Assembly: GCA_947476335.1 (NCBI GenBank)
Contig: CANJQH010000005.1
Location: 26,989 to 90,988 of the forward strand
Length of the DNA: 64,000 nt
Direction of reading: 5' to 3'
Origin: Anaerolineae bacterium
GTDB taxonomy: Bacteria; Chloroflexota; Anaerolineae; J036; Brachytrichaceae
Shown: positions 56,256-63,889 of the stretch, in pieces
Layout: each line of letters starts with the position of its first letter
Numbering within the stretch: position 1 is the stretch's first letter
Notes under the pieces: generated by a model
The model's input: the letters and a program-made list of their open reading frames with translations, nothing else
Told to the model about the DNA's origin: nothing
Database searches by the model: none
Position numbers and translations under genes: made by a program

Positions 56256-56305
56256 AGCAACCCGGCTTCTAAGAAGCCGGGTTGCTTTACGAACATAACG
56301 CCGCC
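56237..56305. terminator. Perfect 34-bp palindrome overlapping the HAD gene stop
   Basis: The left arm 56237-56270 and right arm 56272-56305 are exact reverse complements around a single A at 56271. The left arm includes the last six codons and stop of the HAD gene, so the coding sequence is copied in inverted form downstream. The core ACCCGGCTT/AAGCCGGGT also occurs after aroA. As RNA it is a very stable hairpin, a likely terminator, though no long T-run follows directly. Confidence 0.75.
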
Positions 56306-56311
56306 AAGTTT

Positions 56312-56328
56312 TTAACACATCGTTAACT
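56312..56328 (+). promoter_or_regulatory. Candidate Pho box upstream of pstS
   Basis: TTAACA (56312-56317), five bases, then TTAACT (56323-56328), an 11-bp-spaced direct repeat like PhoP boxes (TTAACA-N5-TTAACA) of Gram-positive bacteria. A T-rich tract follows. The start codon of pstS is 28 nt downstream, so the site would lie close to or in the promoter. Confidence 0.55.
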
Positions 56329-56356
56329 TTTTTTAATATCGTCAGCCGCTGAACTT

Positions 56357-57184
56357 ATGAAGAACATCGACTGGCGCCCGCTCGCAGCAGCAGCAGCGCT
56401 GCTTCTTACCAGCGCATGCGGGCGCGCCAACCGCGGTGCCGGCATCAACCTCTCCGGCTCGACGTCCGTCAGCCCCTTCGCCGAACACCTCGGCGAGCTG
56501 TACCACAAACAGCATCCCGAAACGCACATCAACGTGCAGTCCCTCGGCTCGTCCGCCGGCATCCAGGCCGCCATCGATGGCGTCGCCGAAATCGGCATGT
56601 CGTCACGCGAACTCAAACCTGAAGAAGCAGCCAAACTCGACGAACTCGTTATCGCCCGCGACGCGCTCGCCGTGATCGTCCACCCAAGCAATCCAGTGCA
56701 CGACCTCACCCAGGAACAGGTGCGCGCCATCTTTGGAGGAAGCATCACCAACTGGCGTGATGTCGGTGGTGAGGATCGATCAATCACGCTCGTCGCCCGC
56801 GAAGCCGGTTCTGGCACCTACTCAGCCTTCCAGGAACTTATGCTTGGCAAACAAACGGTTACGAATGCGGCACTGCGTCAGGGTTCCAACGGCGCCATCC
56901 GCCAGGTGGTGGCCGAAGACGCCGGCGCAATCGGCTACATTTCGCTTGGCATTGTCGACACATCGGTGCGCGCCATATCAATCGGCGGCGTCGCAGCCAC
57001 TCACGACACCGGCATCGAAGACAGCTACAAGTTCGTGCGCAATTTCCTCTTCGTCTGGCCAAAGGGCGAAAAACTGCCGGCCGATGCACAAGCATTCATC
57101 GACTACGTGCTCAGCGACGAAGGCCAGGCTGAGTTTGAAAATCTCGGCCTAATCCGCGTGAAGGTAACTACTCAGGCTAAGTGA
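56357..57184 (+). CDS. pstS: Phosphate ABC transporter substrate-binding lipoprotein PstS
   Basis: 275 residues. Residues 1-20 are a lipoprotein signal with lipobox LTSAC. The mature part has the PstS phosphate-binding blocks INLSGSTSVSPFAEHLGELY, INVQSLGSSAGIQAAIDGVAEIGMSSREL and LVAREAGSGTYSAFQEL. It captures phosphate outside the membrane for the PstC/PstA channel. The native end was probably RVK-stop: a family A element inserted right there (8-bp duplication GCGTGAAG) and the frame now ends with five extra residues TTQAK using a TGA in the nested family B copy. Confidence 0.93.
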   Translation: MKNIDWRPLAAAAALLLTSACGRANRGAGINLSGSTSVSPFAEHLGELYHKQHPETHINVQSLGSSAGIQAAIDGVAEIGMSSRELKPEEAAKLDELVIARDALAVIVHPSNPVHDLTQEQVRAIFGGSITNWRDVGGEDRSITLVAREAGSGTYSAFQELMLGKQTVTNAALRQGSNGAIRQVVAEDAGAIGYISLGIVDTSVRAISIGGVAATHDTGIEDSYKFVRNFLFVWPKGEKLPADAQAFIDYVLSDEGQAEFENLGLIRVKVTTQAK

Positions 57185-57367
57185 GTCGCCAAAAGTTCTG
57201 GCGGCAGATTCGCCGCCCCTGCTTTGCGAGGGCGGCGAATCTGCCGGACAAAACGTACGGACAGGAACTTAGCCATTTTTCCAACGCGAAACACACTATT
57301 CTCTCCCCCGAAGGGGGAGAGAATAGTGTGTTTCGCGGGAAATACTGATTTGGGCCTGAGTAGTTAC
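57164..57367. mobile_element. Family A MITE-like element with nested family B, exact 8-bp target duplication
   Basis: Ends GTAACTACTCAGG and CCTGAGTAGTTAC bound 204 bp. GCGTGAAG at 57156-57163 and 57368-57375 is an exact target duplication lying over the original 3' end of pstS. The central stem CGCGAAACACACTATTCTCT is perfect. A family B copy occupies 57178-57271. Confidence 0.93.
57178..57271. mobile_element. Family B MITE-like element, copy 6, with compensatory stem changes
   Basis: 94 bp including both TA, reverse orientation, nested in family A. Its central stem reads CGCCGCCCCTGC / GCGAGGGCGGCG instead of CGCCTCCCCCGC / GCGGGGGAGGCG: two base-pair changes, both keeping the pairing. Removing the element restores CAGGCTAGCCATT, a CTAG site. 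Confidence 0.92.
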
Positions 57368-57381
57368 GCGTGAAGTAAATC

Positions 57382-57474
57382 GTGACTACTCAGCTTCAGA
57401 TCAATATTTCCTGCAAGATGCGCCATCCCAGCGTGAAGCACACTGGGATAGCACCGTCTCGCCTGAGTCATTGC
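57382..57474. mobile_element. Second, degenerate family A element between pstS and pstC
   Basis: GTGACTACTCAGCTTCAGATC at the left and CTCGCCTGAGTCATTGC at the right, with CAATATTTCCTGCAAGATG inside, match family A. The stem ATCCCAG...CTGGGAT is short and different. It follows the nested copy after seven bases beyond the target duplication. Confidence 0.7.
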
Positions 57475-57485
57475 AGTTAATCAAT

Positions 57486-58631
57486 ATGCACGAAACACTT
57501 CGTGAACGCGTGATCCGTCTGCTGCTGGCCGTGTGCGCCTGGTCGGCGGTGCTCAGCCTCGGCGTGATCACCGTATTCATCTTCCAAGCCGGCCTACCGC
57601 TGGTATTCAAAATCGGCCTGCGTGATTTTCTCTTCAATGCAAACTGGGACCCCACCGCCAAGTCTCCGTCTTTCGGCATTTTTTCGATGATCGTCGGTTC
57701 GCTATGGCTTACGTTCGGTGCGCTGCTCGTCGGTGTACCTCTCGGCATTGCCGTCACCATCTTCATGACCGACCTGGCGCCGCCGCCGCTGGTGGCCGTC
57801 AGGCGCCCGGCCGTGCAGCTGCTGGCCGGCATCCCCTCGGTCATTTACGGCTTCGTCGGACTCACCACGCTCGCACCGCTCGTGCGCAATGTCTTCGGCG
57901 GGCCAGGCCTGAGTGTGCTTACCGGCGCCCTGATTCTCGGCGCCCTGATTCTCGGCGTCATGATTCTGCCGACGGTGATTTCGATCAGCGAAGACGCCGT
58001 GCGCACCGTGCCGCCGGCGTTACGCCAAGGTGCACGGGCGCTTGGCGCCACGCGCTGGCAGATGCTCGTCGGCGTCGTTCTGCCCGCAGCACGCTCAGGC
58101 ATTGTCGCCAGCGTCATCCTCGCCATGGGCCGCGCACTCGGGGAAACCATGGCCGTCATCATGATGATCGGCAACTCACTGCGCACCCCCGGCTCAATTT
58201 TCGATGCAGCGACGACACTCACTTCAAACATCGGGCTTGAAATGGCCTACGCCAGCGGCGCCCACCGCGAGGCATTGTTTGCAACCGGCGCCGTACTCTT
58301 CCTGCTTATCATGGGGTTGAACAGCATCACCAACGTCGTTGTCCATCGCACAGCATTCAGCAGGCGTCGCGCGTCGCCGATATGGCCGCATTCTTTCTCG
58401 ACGGCGAATGTGTTGAGTTCGGCCCGCGCGACCACATCTTTGTCTCTCCGCAGGACGAACGAACCGAAAGTTACGTCACCGGGCGATTCGGCTAAACTCG
58501 CGCCGCATGTACATCACGCCGCCACTGAACCGCACCGAGCTGATCAACGCGCTTATCACCCGCATCGGTGCGCGCAACTATCTCGAGATCGGCGTCAACA
58601 ACGGCCGCAGCTTCTCCGCCATTCAGTGTGA
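57486..58631 (+). CDS. pstC: Phosphate ABC transporter permease PstC with aberrant C-terminal extension
   Basis: 381 residues from ATG 57486. Residues 1-288 are PstC: IVGSLWLTFGALLVGVPLGIAVTIFMTDLAP, RRPAVQLLAGIPSVIYGFVGL, the EAA-like loop QGARALGATRWQMLVGVVLPAARSGI and ILAMGRALGETMAVIMM. At about 58349 the homology ends and the frame continues for 93 unrelated residues through a pstB remnant and the start of the next gene. This suggests a deletion that removed pstA and most of a pstB copy. The natural end of PstC would be near NVVVHR, so core membrane segments look complete. Confidence 0.88.
   Translation: MHETLRERVIRLLLAVCAWSAVLSLGVITVFIFQAGLPLVFKIGLRDFLFNANWDPTAKSPSFGIFSMIVGSLWLTFGALLVGVPLGIAVTIFMTDLAPPPLVAVRRPAVQLLAGIPSVIYGFVGLTTLAPLVRNVFGGPGLSVLTGALILGALILGVMILPTVISISEDAVRTVPPALRQGARALGATRWQMLVGVVLPAARSGIVASVILAMGRALGETMAVIMMIGNSLRTPGSIFDAATTLTSNIGLEMAYASGAHREALFATGAVLFLLIMGLNSITNVVVHRTAFSRRRASPIWPHSFSTANVLSSARATTSLSLRRTNEPKVTSPGDSAKLAPHVHHAATEPHRADQRAYHPHRCAQLSRDRRQQRPQLLRHSV
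58349..58495 (+). pseudogene. 3' remnant of a second pstB gene
   Basis: In a frame different from pstC, 48 codons read HSIQQASRVADMAAFFLDGE and continue to the family-typical end ERTESYVTGRFG followed by TAA at 58493. This is the segment of PstB after the H-loop histidine (THNMQQA in intact PstB). It is joined directly to pstC, so the first four-fifths of this pstB and any intervening pstA were deleted. It has no start of its own. Confidence 0.88.
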
Positions 58632-59919
58632 GCACAAAATCGGCGTCGATCCGAAGCCGGTAAACGCAAACATCGTCGGCCTGACCTCGGATGCGTTCTT
58701 TGCACAGAATCGCGAGACGTTCGACGTGATCTTCATCGACGGCCTGCACGAAGCGGAGCAAGTACATCGCGACATCACGAATGCGCTCGCTGGGTTGAAC
58801 GACAACGACGGCGGCTTCATCATCTGCCACGATATGAATCCATGGTCGGAGAAAACGCAGCATGTGCCATACGCCGGTGGCAGCTGGACAGGCGATTGCT
58901 GGAAAGCCTTCGTGCGCCTGCGCACAGAACGCGGCGACCTTGAAATGTGCGTGGTCAACATCGACTGCGGCTGCGCCGTGATCCGCCGTGGTTCGCAGAA
59001 ACTGCTGCCCGTTCCCGCTGCGCTTGACTATCGCGGTCTCTCGCGCCATCGCCGCGAGTGGCTCAACCTGGTGACGGCGGAGGAGTTCGATGCGTGGCTG
59101 CAAAGCGATATGCGCACACCGATCATCGCGCAGCCGGCACCTTCGCTGTGGCGCGCAACGGCGCAAGGAATCGCCATGGCGGCGATGCTGGTCGCTCTCA
59201 TTCTCGTTCCTTATTTCGTGCTGGATATCATGAATGGAGCGCAGGAGAACTGGTCGTTATTTGGCTTCTGCATCGCAGTCGGTGCAGTAGCCTGCACGCT
59301 CACTCTTCCTCTGACCGCAGCAGCAGCCGTGCGCATCGGCGTCTATGCGGCGATGCCGCGAAGGCGGACCTGGATCGGGTCGACGATCACGACCGCCGCC
59401 CGTGTGACGGCGTTGATCCCCCCTCTTTTGATCGGCCTGCTTTTCGGAAAAGCGAGCATCGTTGGCCTTCTGTCGATCGGGGACACTGTGCGTGAAAGTC
59501 CAGGAATCTTCATGGGATTCTTTTTCGCAGCGATGCTGCTCACCTGCGGGGTATTGCTGCTGCCCACGATCGTACATGCGACCATTCGTTCGGTCCTGGC
59601 GCTGCCGCTCAGCCTGCGCGAACCGCGCTTCCATCCTGCGATGACGCGCGGCGAATTTACTCACACGGTCGTGCTGCCAAACGCCATGCCGACGATTGTT
59701 CCCGGGATCGGCGTCGCCTTCGGACGCATCTGCTGTGATTTCGGATTCCTTTCGTTATTGACGTGGCTCGCTTTGAACGAAGCAGGCTTTTTCGAAGTCC
59801 TGTCCTATCGCAAGCCGTACTTCGATGTCATGTATATCGTCACCCTGATCATGAACATCGCAGCGTGGTTCCTGCTGCAGCGCGTCACACGGCAGGCGCC
59901 ACGCACCATCCGCACATAG
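58507..59919 (+). CDS. SAM-dependent methyltransferase-like domain fused to a PstA-like permease
   Basis: 470 residues without a frameshift. Residues 1-200 resemble a class I methyltransferase (Methyltransf_24-like): [58 protein letters not shown], ending [13 protein letters not shown]. Residues 215-470 hold about six helices and align with Pst[14 protein letters not shown] for the VPSI-loop, [20 protein letters not shown], then a degenerate EAA loop ([37 protein letters not shown]). Met202 could be a separate permease start. It occupies the pstA position between pstC and pstB. Whether the permease part still works is unknown. Confidence 0.75.
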   Translation: MYITPPLNRTELINALITRIGARNYLEIGVNNGRSFSAIQCEHKIGVDPKPVNANIVGLTSDAFFAQNRETFDVIFIDGLHEAEQVHRDITNALAGLNDNDGGFIICHDMNPWSEKTQHVPYAGGSWTGDCWKAFVRLRTERGDLEMCVVNIDCGCAVIRRGSQKLLPVPAALDYRGLSRHRREWLNLVTAEEFDAWLQSDMRTPIIAQPAPSLWRATAQGIAMAAMLVALILVPYFVLDIMNGAQENWSLFGFCIAVGAVACTLTLPLTAAAAVRIGVYAAMPRRRTWIGSTITTAARVTALIPPLLIGLLFGKASIVGLLSIGDTVRESPGIFMGFFFAAMLLTCGVLLLPTIVHATIRSVLALPLSLREPRFHPAMTRGEFTHTVVLPNAMPTIVPGIGVAFGRICCDFGFLSLLTWLALNEAGFFEVLSYRKPYFDVMYIVTLIMNIAAWFLLQRVTRQAPRTIRT

Positions 59920-59959
59920 CGACTCGGGTACACTGCCCAGCGGCAGTCAGGAGCCAATT

Positions 59960-60769
59960 ATGAATTCGACCTTGACGGCGGTAGCCGCGACACCCATCAC
60001 AGATGAAAAAATGAGCCTGGAGAAAGTCTCGGTGTACTACGGCACTTTTCGCGCCGTCGCCGAAGTCACGCTTCCGATTCGCTGCAATCAGATCACATCG
60101 ATCATCGGCCCATCGGGCTGCGGCAAGAGCACGCTGCTGCGCTCACTCAACCGCATGAACGAGCTGCTCGGCAACACGCGTGTCGAAGGGAAAGTACAGC
60201 TCGACGGCGAAGATATCTACGCGCCGAAGGTGGACCCGGTCGCGGTCCGACGGCGCGTCGGCATGGTCTTCCAGCGCCCGAATCCATTTCCCAAGTCGAT
60301 TTACGACAACGTCGCGTACGGCGTCACGCTGGGAAAGCGCCTTGCGAAGGACGAGCTCGACGCGATCGTCGAACGCAGCCTGCGCGGTGCAGCGCTGTGG
60401 GACGACGTAAAGGACAAGCTCAAACAAAGTGGTACAGCGCTCTCCGGCGGCCAGCAGCAGCGCCTGTGCATCGCACGCGCCATTGCCGTCGAACCAGAAA
60501 TCATCCTGATGGACGAGCCTTGCTCCGCACTCGACCCAATCGCCACGCTGCGCGTCGAAGAACTCATGCAAGAACTCAAAGCGCGCTACACCATCGTCAT
60601 CGTCACGCACAACATGCAGCAGGCCGCACGTGCCAGCGACCACTGCGCCGTGATGATGATGCGCCCCGAACGCGCCGGTGAGCTGGCCGAATTCGGCGAG
60701 ACGCTGCGCATCTTTACGCAGCCGCACGACAAGCGCACCGAGGACTACATCACCGGTCGCTTCGGCTGA
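59960..60769 (+). CDS. pstB: Phosphate ABC transporter ATP-binding protein PstB
   Basis: 269 residues; CAGGAG precedes ATG 59960. All ATPase motifs are intact: Walker [24 protein letters not shown]-loop [19 protein letters not shown], signature [16 protein letters not shown], Walker [14 protein letters not shown] and H-loop [13 protein letters not shown], with the family end [11 protein letters not shown]. An insertion [15 protein letters not shown] replaces the usual short turn. It powers phosphate uptake. No phoU follows. Confidence 0.95.
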   Translation: MNSTLTAVAATPITDEKMSLEKVSVYYGTFRAVAEVTLPIRCNQITSIIGPSGCGKSTLLRSLNRMNELLGNTRVEGKVQLDGEDIYAPKVDPVAVRRRVGMVFQRPNPFPKSIYDNVAYGVTLGKRLAKDELDAIVERSLRGAALWDDVKDKLKQSGTALSGGQQQRLCIARAIAVEPEIILMDEPCSALDPIATLRVEELMQELKARYTIVIVTHNMQQAARASDHCAVMMMRPERAGELAEFGETLRIFTQPHDKRTEDYITGRFG

Positions 60770-60777
60770 GCTCTCGC

Positions 60778-61788
60778 ATGCAACTGCCCAAGCTCCACGA
60801 AATCTGGGACCTGCCGTCCAGCTGCGTCATCGAACCACTGGCTCGCGGTGGGTACAACAATTTTCTCTTCGGCGTACGGCCATGCACAGGTGCGCCAATT
60901 ACAAACGTACTGCGCGTCTATGGCAATCACAGTAGCGCACGACATATCGAGCACGAGCTCGCAGCTTTGCTGCAGCTGCAGCGCCAGAAGCTACCCTTCA
61001 GCGTCCCCACACCCGAGATCACGCGCCGCGGTGAAATATGCGCCACCACAATTACGGCGGAGGGCCAGCGTCTCATGGTACTGCTTCCCTTTCTGCCCGG
61101 TGTGAATCCGAACACCGCCGATCTCGCGCAGGCCGAAGCCGTCGGGCGCACGATCGCACAGCTATTGCGCGCCATGAAGAAACTCGACGTGCGTGGCGTG
61201 CGCCTGCCCCCACCAGCGCGCGATCTGGATCGCGTGCATCCTCTCATCACAGACGCACTACTCGCGCCCGAGGAACTTGGCTCGCTGCTCGATGAGCAGA
61301 AATGTATCGCCGTACAGGATGTGCTCGCGCGCACGATCGAAGCGACGGAAGCCTGCTGGAAATCGCTCGGCAGTCAGCTGACTCACGGCGACGTCATTCC
61401 AGGCAACGTGCTCGTCGAAGGCACACATGTCACCGCCGTGCTCGACTTCGAGAACTGCGCGCTCAATCCGCCGGCAATGGACCTCGCCGGTGCGCTCGAC
61501 ACCTGGCTGTGGGACGTCATCGGCCGCGATGCGCTATGGGAACGCTTCAACGCACTCGGCCACGGCTACAGCAGCGTGACGCGCTTGTCTTCGAAAGAGA
61601 TCACCGCATTGCCAACGCTGATCCGGCTGCGGAACGCAGTTGTGCTCATGCATCTGATCGGCCGCTTCCTCGGCGGCCTCAGTCCATTCATCGATGTCGA
61701 ATCGTGGATCGAGAGCTTCCTGCAGATCGATGCATGGCTCGCGAAGAATGGCGACAGAATGTGCGAGCGAGCGGCAAAGTGGGGATGA
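60778..61788 (+). CDS. APH-family kinase-like protein (aminoglycoside phosphotransferase/homoserine kinase II fold)
   Basis: 336 residues. The N-lobe shows EPLARGGYNNFLFGV and NVLRVYGNHSSARHIEHELAALLQL; the catalytic loop is LTHGDVIPGNVLVEG with Asp and Asn, and the metal Asp is in AVLDFENCALNPPAMDLAGAL. Family members phosphorylate small alcohols such as homoserine, choline or antibiotics. No resistance function should be assumed. It lies 8 nt after pstB in the same direction. Confidence 0.87.
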   Translation: MQLPKLHEIWDLPSSCVIEPLARGGYNNFLFGVRPCTGAPITNVLRVYGNHSSARHIEHELAALLQLQRQKLPFSVPTPEITRRGEICATTITAEGQRLMVLLPFLPGVNPNTADLAQAEAVGRTIAQLLRAMKKLDVRGVRLPPPARDLDRVHPLITDALLAPEELGSLLDEQKCIAVQDVLARTIEATEACWKSLGSQLTHGDVIPGNVLVEGTHVTAVLDFENCALNPPAMDLAGALDTWLWDVIGRDALWERFNALGHGYSSVTRLSSKEITALPTLIRLRNAVVLMHLIGRFLGGLSPFIDVESWIESFLQIDAWLAKNGDRMCERAAKWG

Positions 61789-61802
61789 GCAATAAGAATT
61801 TC

Positions 61803-61918
61803 GTAACTACTCAGGCCCAAATCTGTATTTCCCGCGAAACACGCTATTCTCTCCCCCTTCAGGGGGGAAGGAATAGCGTGTTTCGCGTTGGAAAAATGGC
61901 TGACCTGAGTAGTTACGA
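61803..61918. mobile_element. Family A MITE-like element
   Basis: Ends GTAACTACTCAGG and CCTGAGTAGTTAC, with CCCGCGAAACACGCTATTC and its complement as stem. The centre is slightly imperfect (CCCCCTTCAGGGGGG). The right flank GAAATCTGAAATC matches that next to the 5333 copy. It separates the convergent kinase and amt genes and may act as a terminator for both. Confidence 0.85.
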
Positions 61919-61937
61919 AATCTGAAATCGAGAATCT

Positions 61938-63551
61938 CTACCGTGACACCGGCGACACGCCGACGTTCGACGGCATCTTCGCCGGGCTCGGTGCGCCGGG
62001 GACGTAGCTCTCGTCTCCAAAGTAGCCGTGCACGCCCATCTCCGGGATGTCCAGGCCGCGCACTTCCACATCCGCCGCTACGCGCAGCAGGCCAAACTTA
62101 TTGATCACGATGAAGAACAGCCACGACAAGCCGCCCGCCACGACAGTCACCGTCGACACCGAAATCACCTGCGCGATCAGCTGCCCGAAGCCGCCGCCGT
62201 AAAACAGGCCGGTCACCGGCGTCGACATGCCGTTCCAGCCGGCGGTGATGTCGTAGCCATTGGCGAACAGCCCAACCGACAGCGCGCCCCACATGCCACA
62301 CACGAAGTGCACAGGCACCGCGCCAACCGGGTCGTCGATCTTCACCTTCTCAAGCCAACCAGACGCCCAAACGACGAGCACACCCGCAACGGCGCCGATG
62401 ATGGCGGCATCGACGCTATTCACGAACGCGCACGGCGCAGTAATCGCCACCAGTCCGGCCAGCATGCCATTCACCGACATCGCCGGATCCGGCTTCTTCG
62501 TCGTATGGATGAACCACATATAGAGCATCGTCACAATGCCACCGACGGAGCCAGCTACCAGTGTGTTCGCCGCTGCATTCGCCGCCAGCTGGCCGAACGT
62601 GCCCGTGAAACCGAGCGACGAACCAGGATTGAAACCGAACCAGCCGAAGAACAGAATTACCGTGCCCAGAATGCCAAACGGCAGGTTGTGCGCCGGAATC
62701 GTGTTCGCCGAACCATCCTTGTTGAAACGACCGATACGCGGGCCCATCACGATCGCACCCACCAGGCCAATCACGCCACCGACCATGTGCACAGGCGCGT
62801 CACCGGCGAAGTCCACCACACCATTGCCCAGCCCGGCCAGCCGGCCAAGATTTTGCAGCCAGCCACCGCCCCACACCCAGTTGCCGATCAGCGGATACAT
62901 GAACATGCTGACCCACAAAGCCATCAGGCAAAAGCCAGACCACTTGATGCGCTCGGCCGTCGAGCCAGTCGGGATCGTCGCAGCGGTATCCATGAACACC
63001 ATCTGAAAGATGAAGAACGCCAGGATGCCGGTGTTCAGTCCGACACCGACGAGCATGAAGCCGCTTCCACCGAGCAGACCGGCGTTGCCAATCGCAATAA
63101 GCGGCGTGGCAAGACCACCCGCCCAGTCACCGAGCGTCACCGGCGAATGCGCCCACGATCCAGCAACTGCACCAGTAACCAACGACTCACCCCATGCATG
63201 ATTCACTGCACCATACTGAAAAGCGAAGCCGGTCAGCCAGTATCCGAACGCACCAATTGCGAACACAAGCATGTTCATCGCCATCGTATGCGCCGCATTT
63301 TTCGCACGCGTAAATCCGACTTCGACCAGCGCAAAGCCGGCCTGCATAAAGAACACGATAAATGCCGCCAGCAACACCCACATGATGTTGAGCGCATCTT
63401 TGGTCTCCTTAGCCATCGCCTGTACGCTATCTACGGTCGGCGGCTCCGTGGTCTGGCCCAGCACCCGCGACGCGATGCCAAAGAAAAGCGCCAGTGACAG
63501 AACTGTGCCCGTCAGCCGCAGCACGAAACGAAAAAAATTGCGTTTGACCAT
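61938..63551 (-). CDS. amt: Ammonium transporter Amt
   Basis: 537 residues from ATG 63551. An N-terminal signal segment (FFRFVLRLTGTVLSLALFFGIASRVLG) precedes eleven membrane helices with the AMT blocks FFMQAGFALVEVGFTRAKN, GDWAGGLATPLI, DFAGDAPVHMVGGVIGLVGA and HNLPFGILGTVILFFGWFGFNPGSSL. It conducts ammonium at the cytoplasmic membrane. No glnB/glnK gene follows within the window, which ends upstream. The leader has a 240-nt 5' UTR with hairpins. The frame is open further upstream but would read through the leader. Confidence 0.95.
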   Translation of the reverse strand: MVKRNFFRFVLRLTGTVLSLALFFGIASRVLGQTTEPPTVDSVQAMAKETKDALNIMWVLLAAFIVFFMQAGFALVEVGFTRAKNAAHTMAMNMLVFAIGAFGYWLTGFAFQYGAVNHAWGESLVTGAVAGSWAHSPVTLGDWAGGLATPLIAIGNAGLLGGSGFMLVGVGLNTGILAFFIFQMVFMDTAATIPTGSTAERIKWSGFCLMALWVSMFMYPLIGNWVWGGGWLQNLGRLAGLGNGVVDFAGDAPVHMVGGVIGLVGAIVMGPRIGRFNKDGSANTIPAHNLPFGILGTVILFFGWFGFNPGSSLGFTGTFGQLAANAAANTLVAGSVGGIVTMLYMWFIHTTKKPDPAMSVNGMLAGLVAITAPCAFVNSVDAAIIGAVAGVLVVWASGWLEKVKIDDPVGAVPVHFVCGMWGALSVGLFANGYDITAGWNGMSTPVTGLFYGGGFGQLIAQVISVSTVTVVAGGLSWLFFIVINKFGLLRVAADVEVRGLDIPEMGVHGYFGDESYVPGAPSPAKMPSNVGVSPVSR

Positions 63552-63559
63552 ATAAAACT

Positions 63560-63780
63560 CTTGAACTTCATGCCGCCTGTTGCGGCATATTTCAACAATG
63601 GTCACGACGACCAGGTCGTGTTCCTCCGCAGCCGGAGTTCGGCCGCATGAAGCTGGATGTCCTAAGCTTACCCACAGCGGGTTGGAAGCCGTGCGCGGCA
63701 TCATGGCGCGGCACAAAACACCATTCGGAAAAACGAAAACGCCCTCGTAACACATCGTTACGAGAGCGTCATGGATCCCG
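63560..63780 (-). promoter_or_regulatory. Structured 5' leader of amt
   Basis: Read on the minus strand the leader contains CTCTCGTAAC-GATGT-GTTACGAGGG followed by CGTTTTCGTTTTT, which looks like an intrinsic terminator early in the leader. Close to the start codon lies ATGCCGC-AACAG-GCGGCAT, a perfect 7-bp hairpin. An ATG ACG CTC TCG TAA mini-frame overlaps the first hairpin. This suggests attenuation-type control, but no known riboswitch motif is recognised. Confidence 0.45.
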
Positions 63781-63790
63781 AGTGAGTGTT

Positions 63791-63818
63791 AGTGTATGAA
63801 TTTCATACCTGTTGTCAA
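63791..63818 (-). promoter_or_regulatory. amt promoter with palindromic operator
   Basis: On the minus strand TTGACA (63813-63818) and TACACT (63791-63796) are 16 nt apart. GTATGAATTTCATAC (63794-63808), a perfect 15-bp palindrome, overlaps the -10 box and spacer, a position for a repressor. Confidence 0.65.
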
Positions 63819-63889
63819 GCATGCGCCTACCTAAAATTAGGTATTCGTAACTAACGTGACTTGCTACCTTAGGCAGAATTTCGGCCTGG

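Noticed and set aside
60778..61788. Antibiotic resistance aminoglycoside kinase
   Set aside because: Only the general APH fold is supported; homoserine-kinase-like and other small-molecule kinases fit equally.
62028..63497. 489-codon plus-strand frame opposite amt
   Set aside because: His/Arg/Gln-rich antisense translation; amt is certain on the minus strand.
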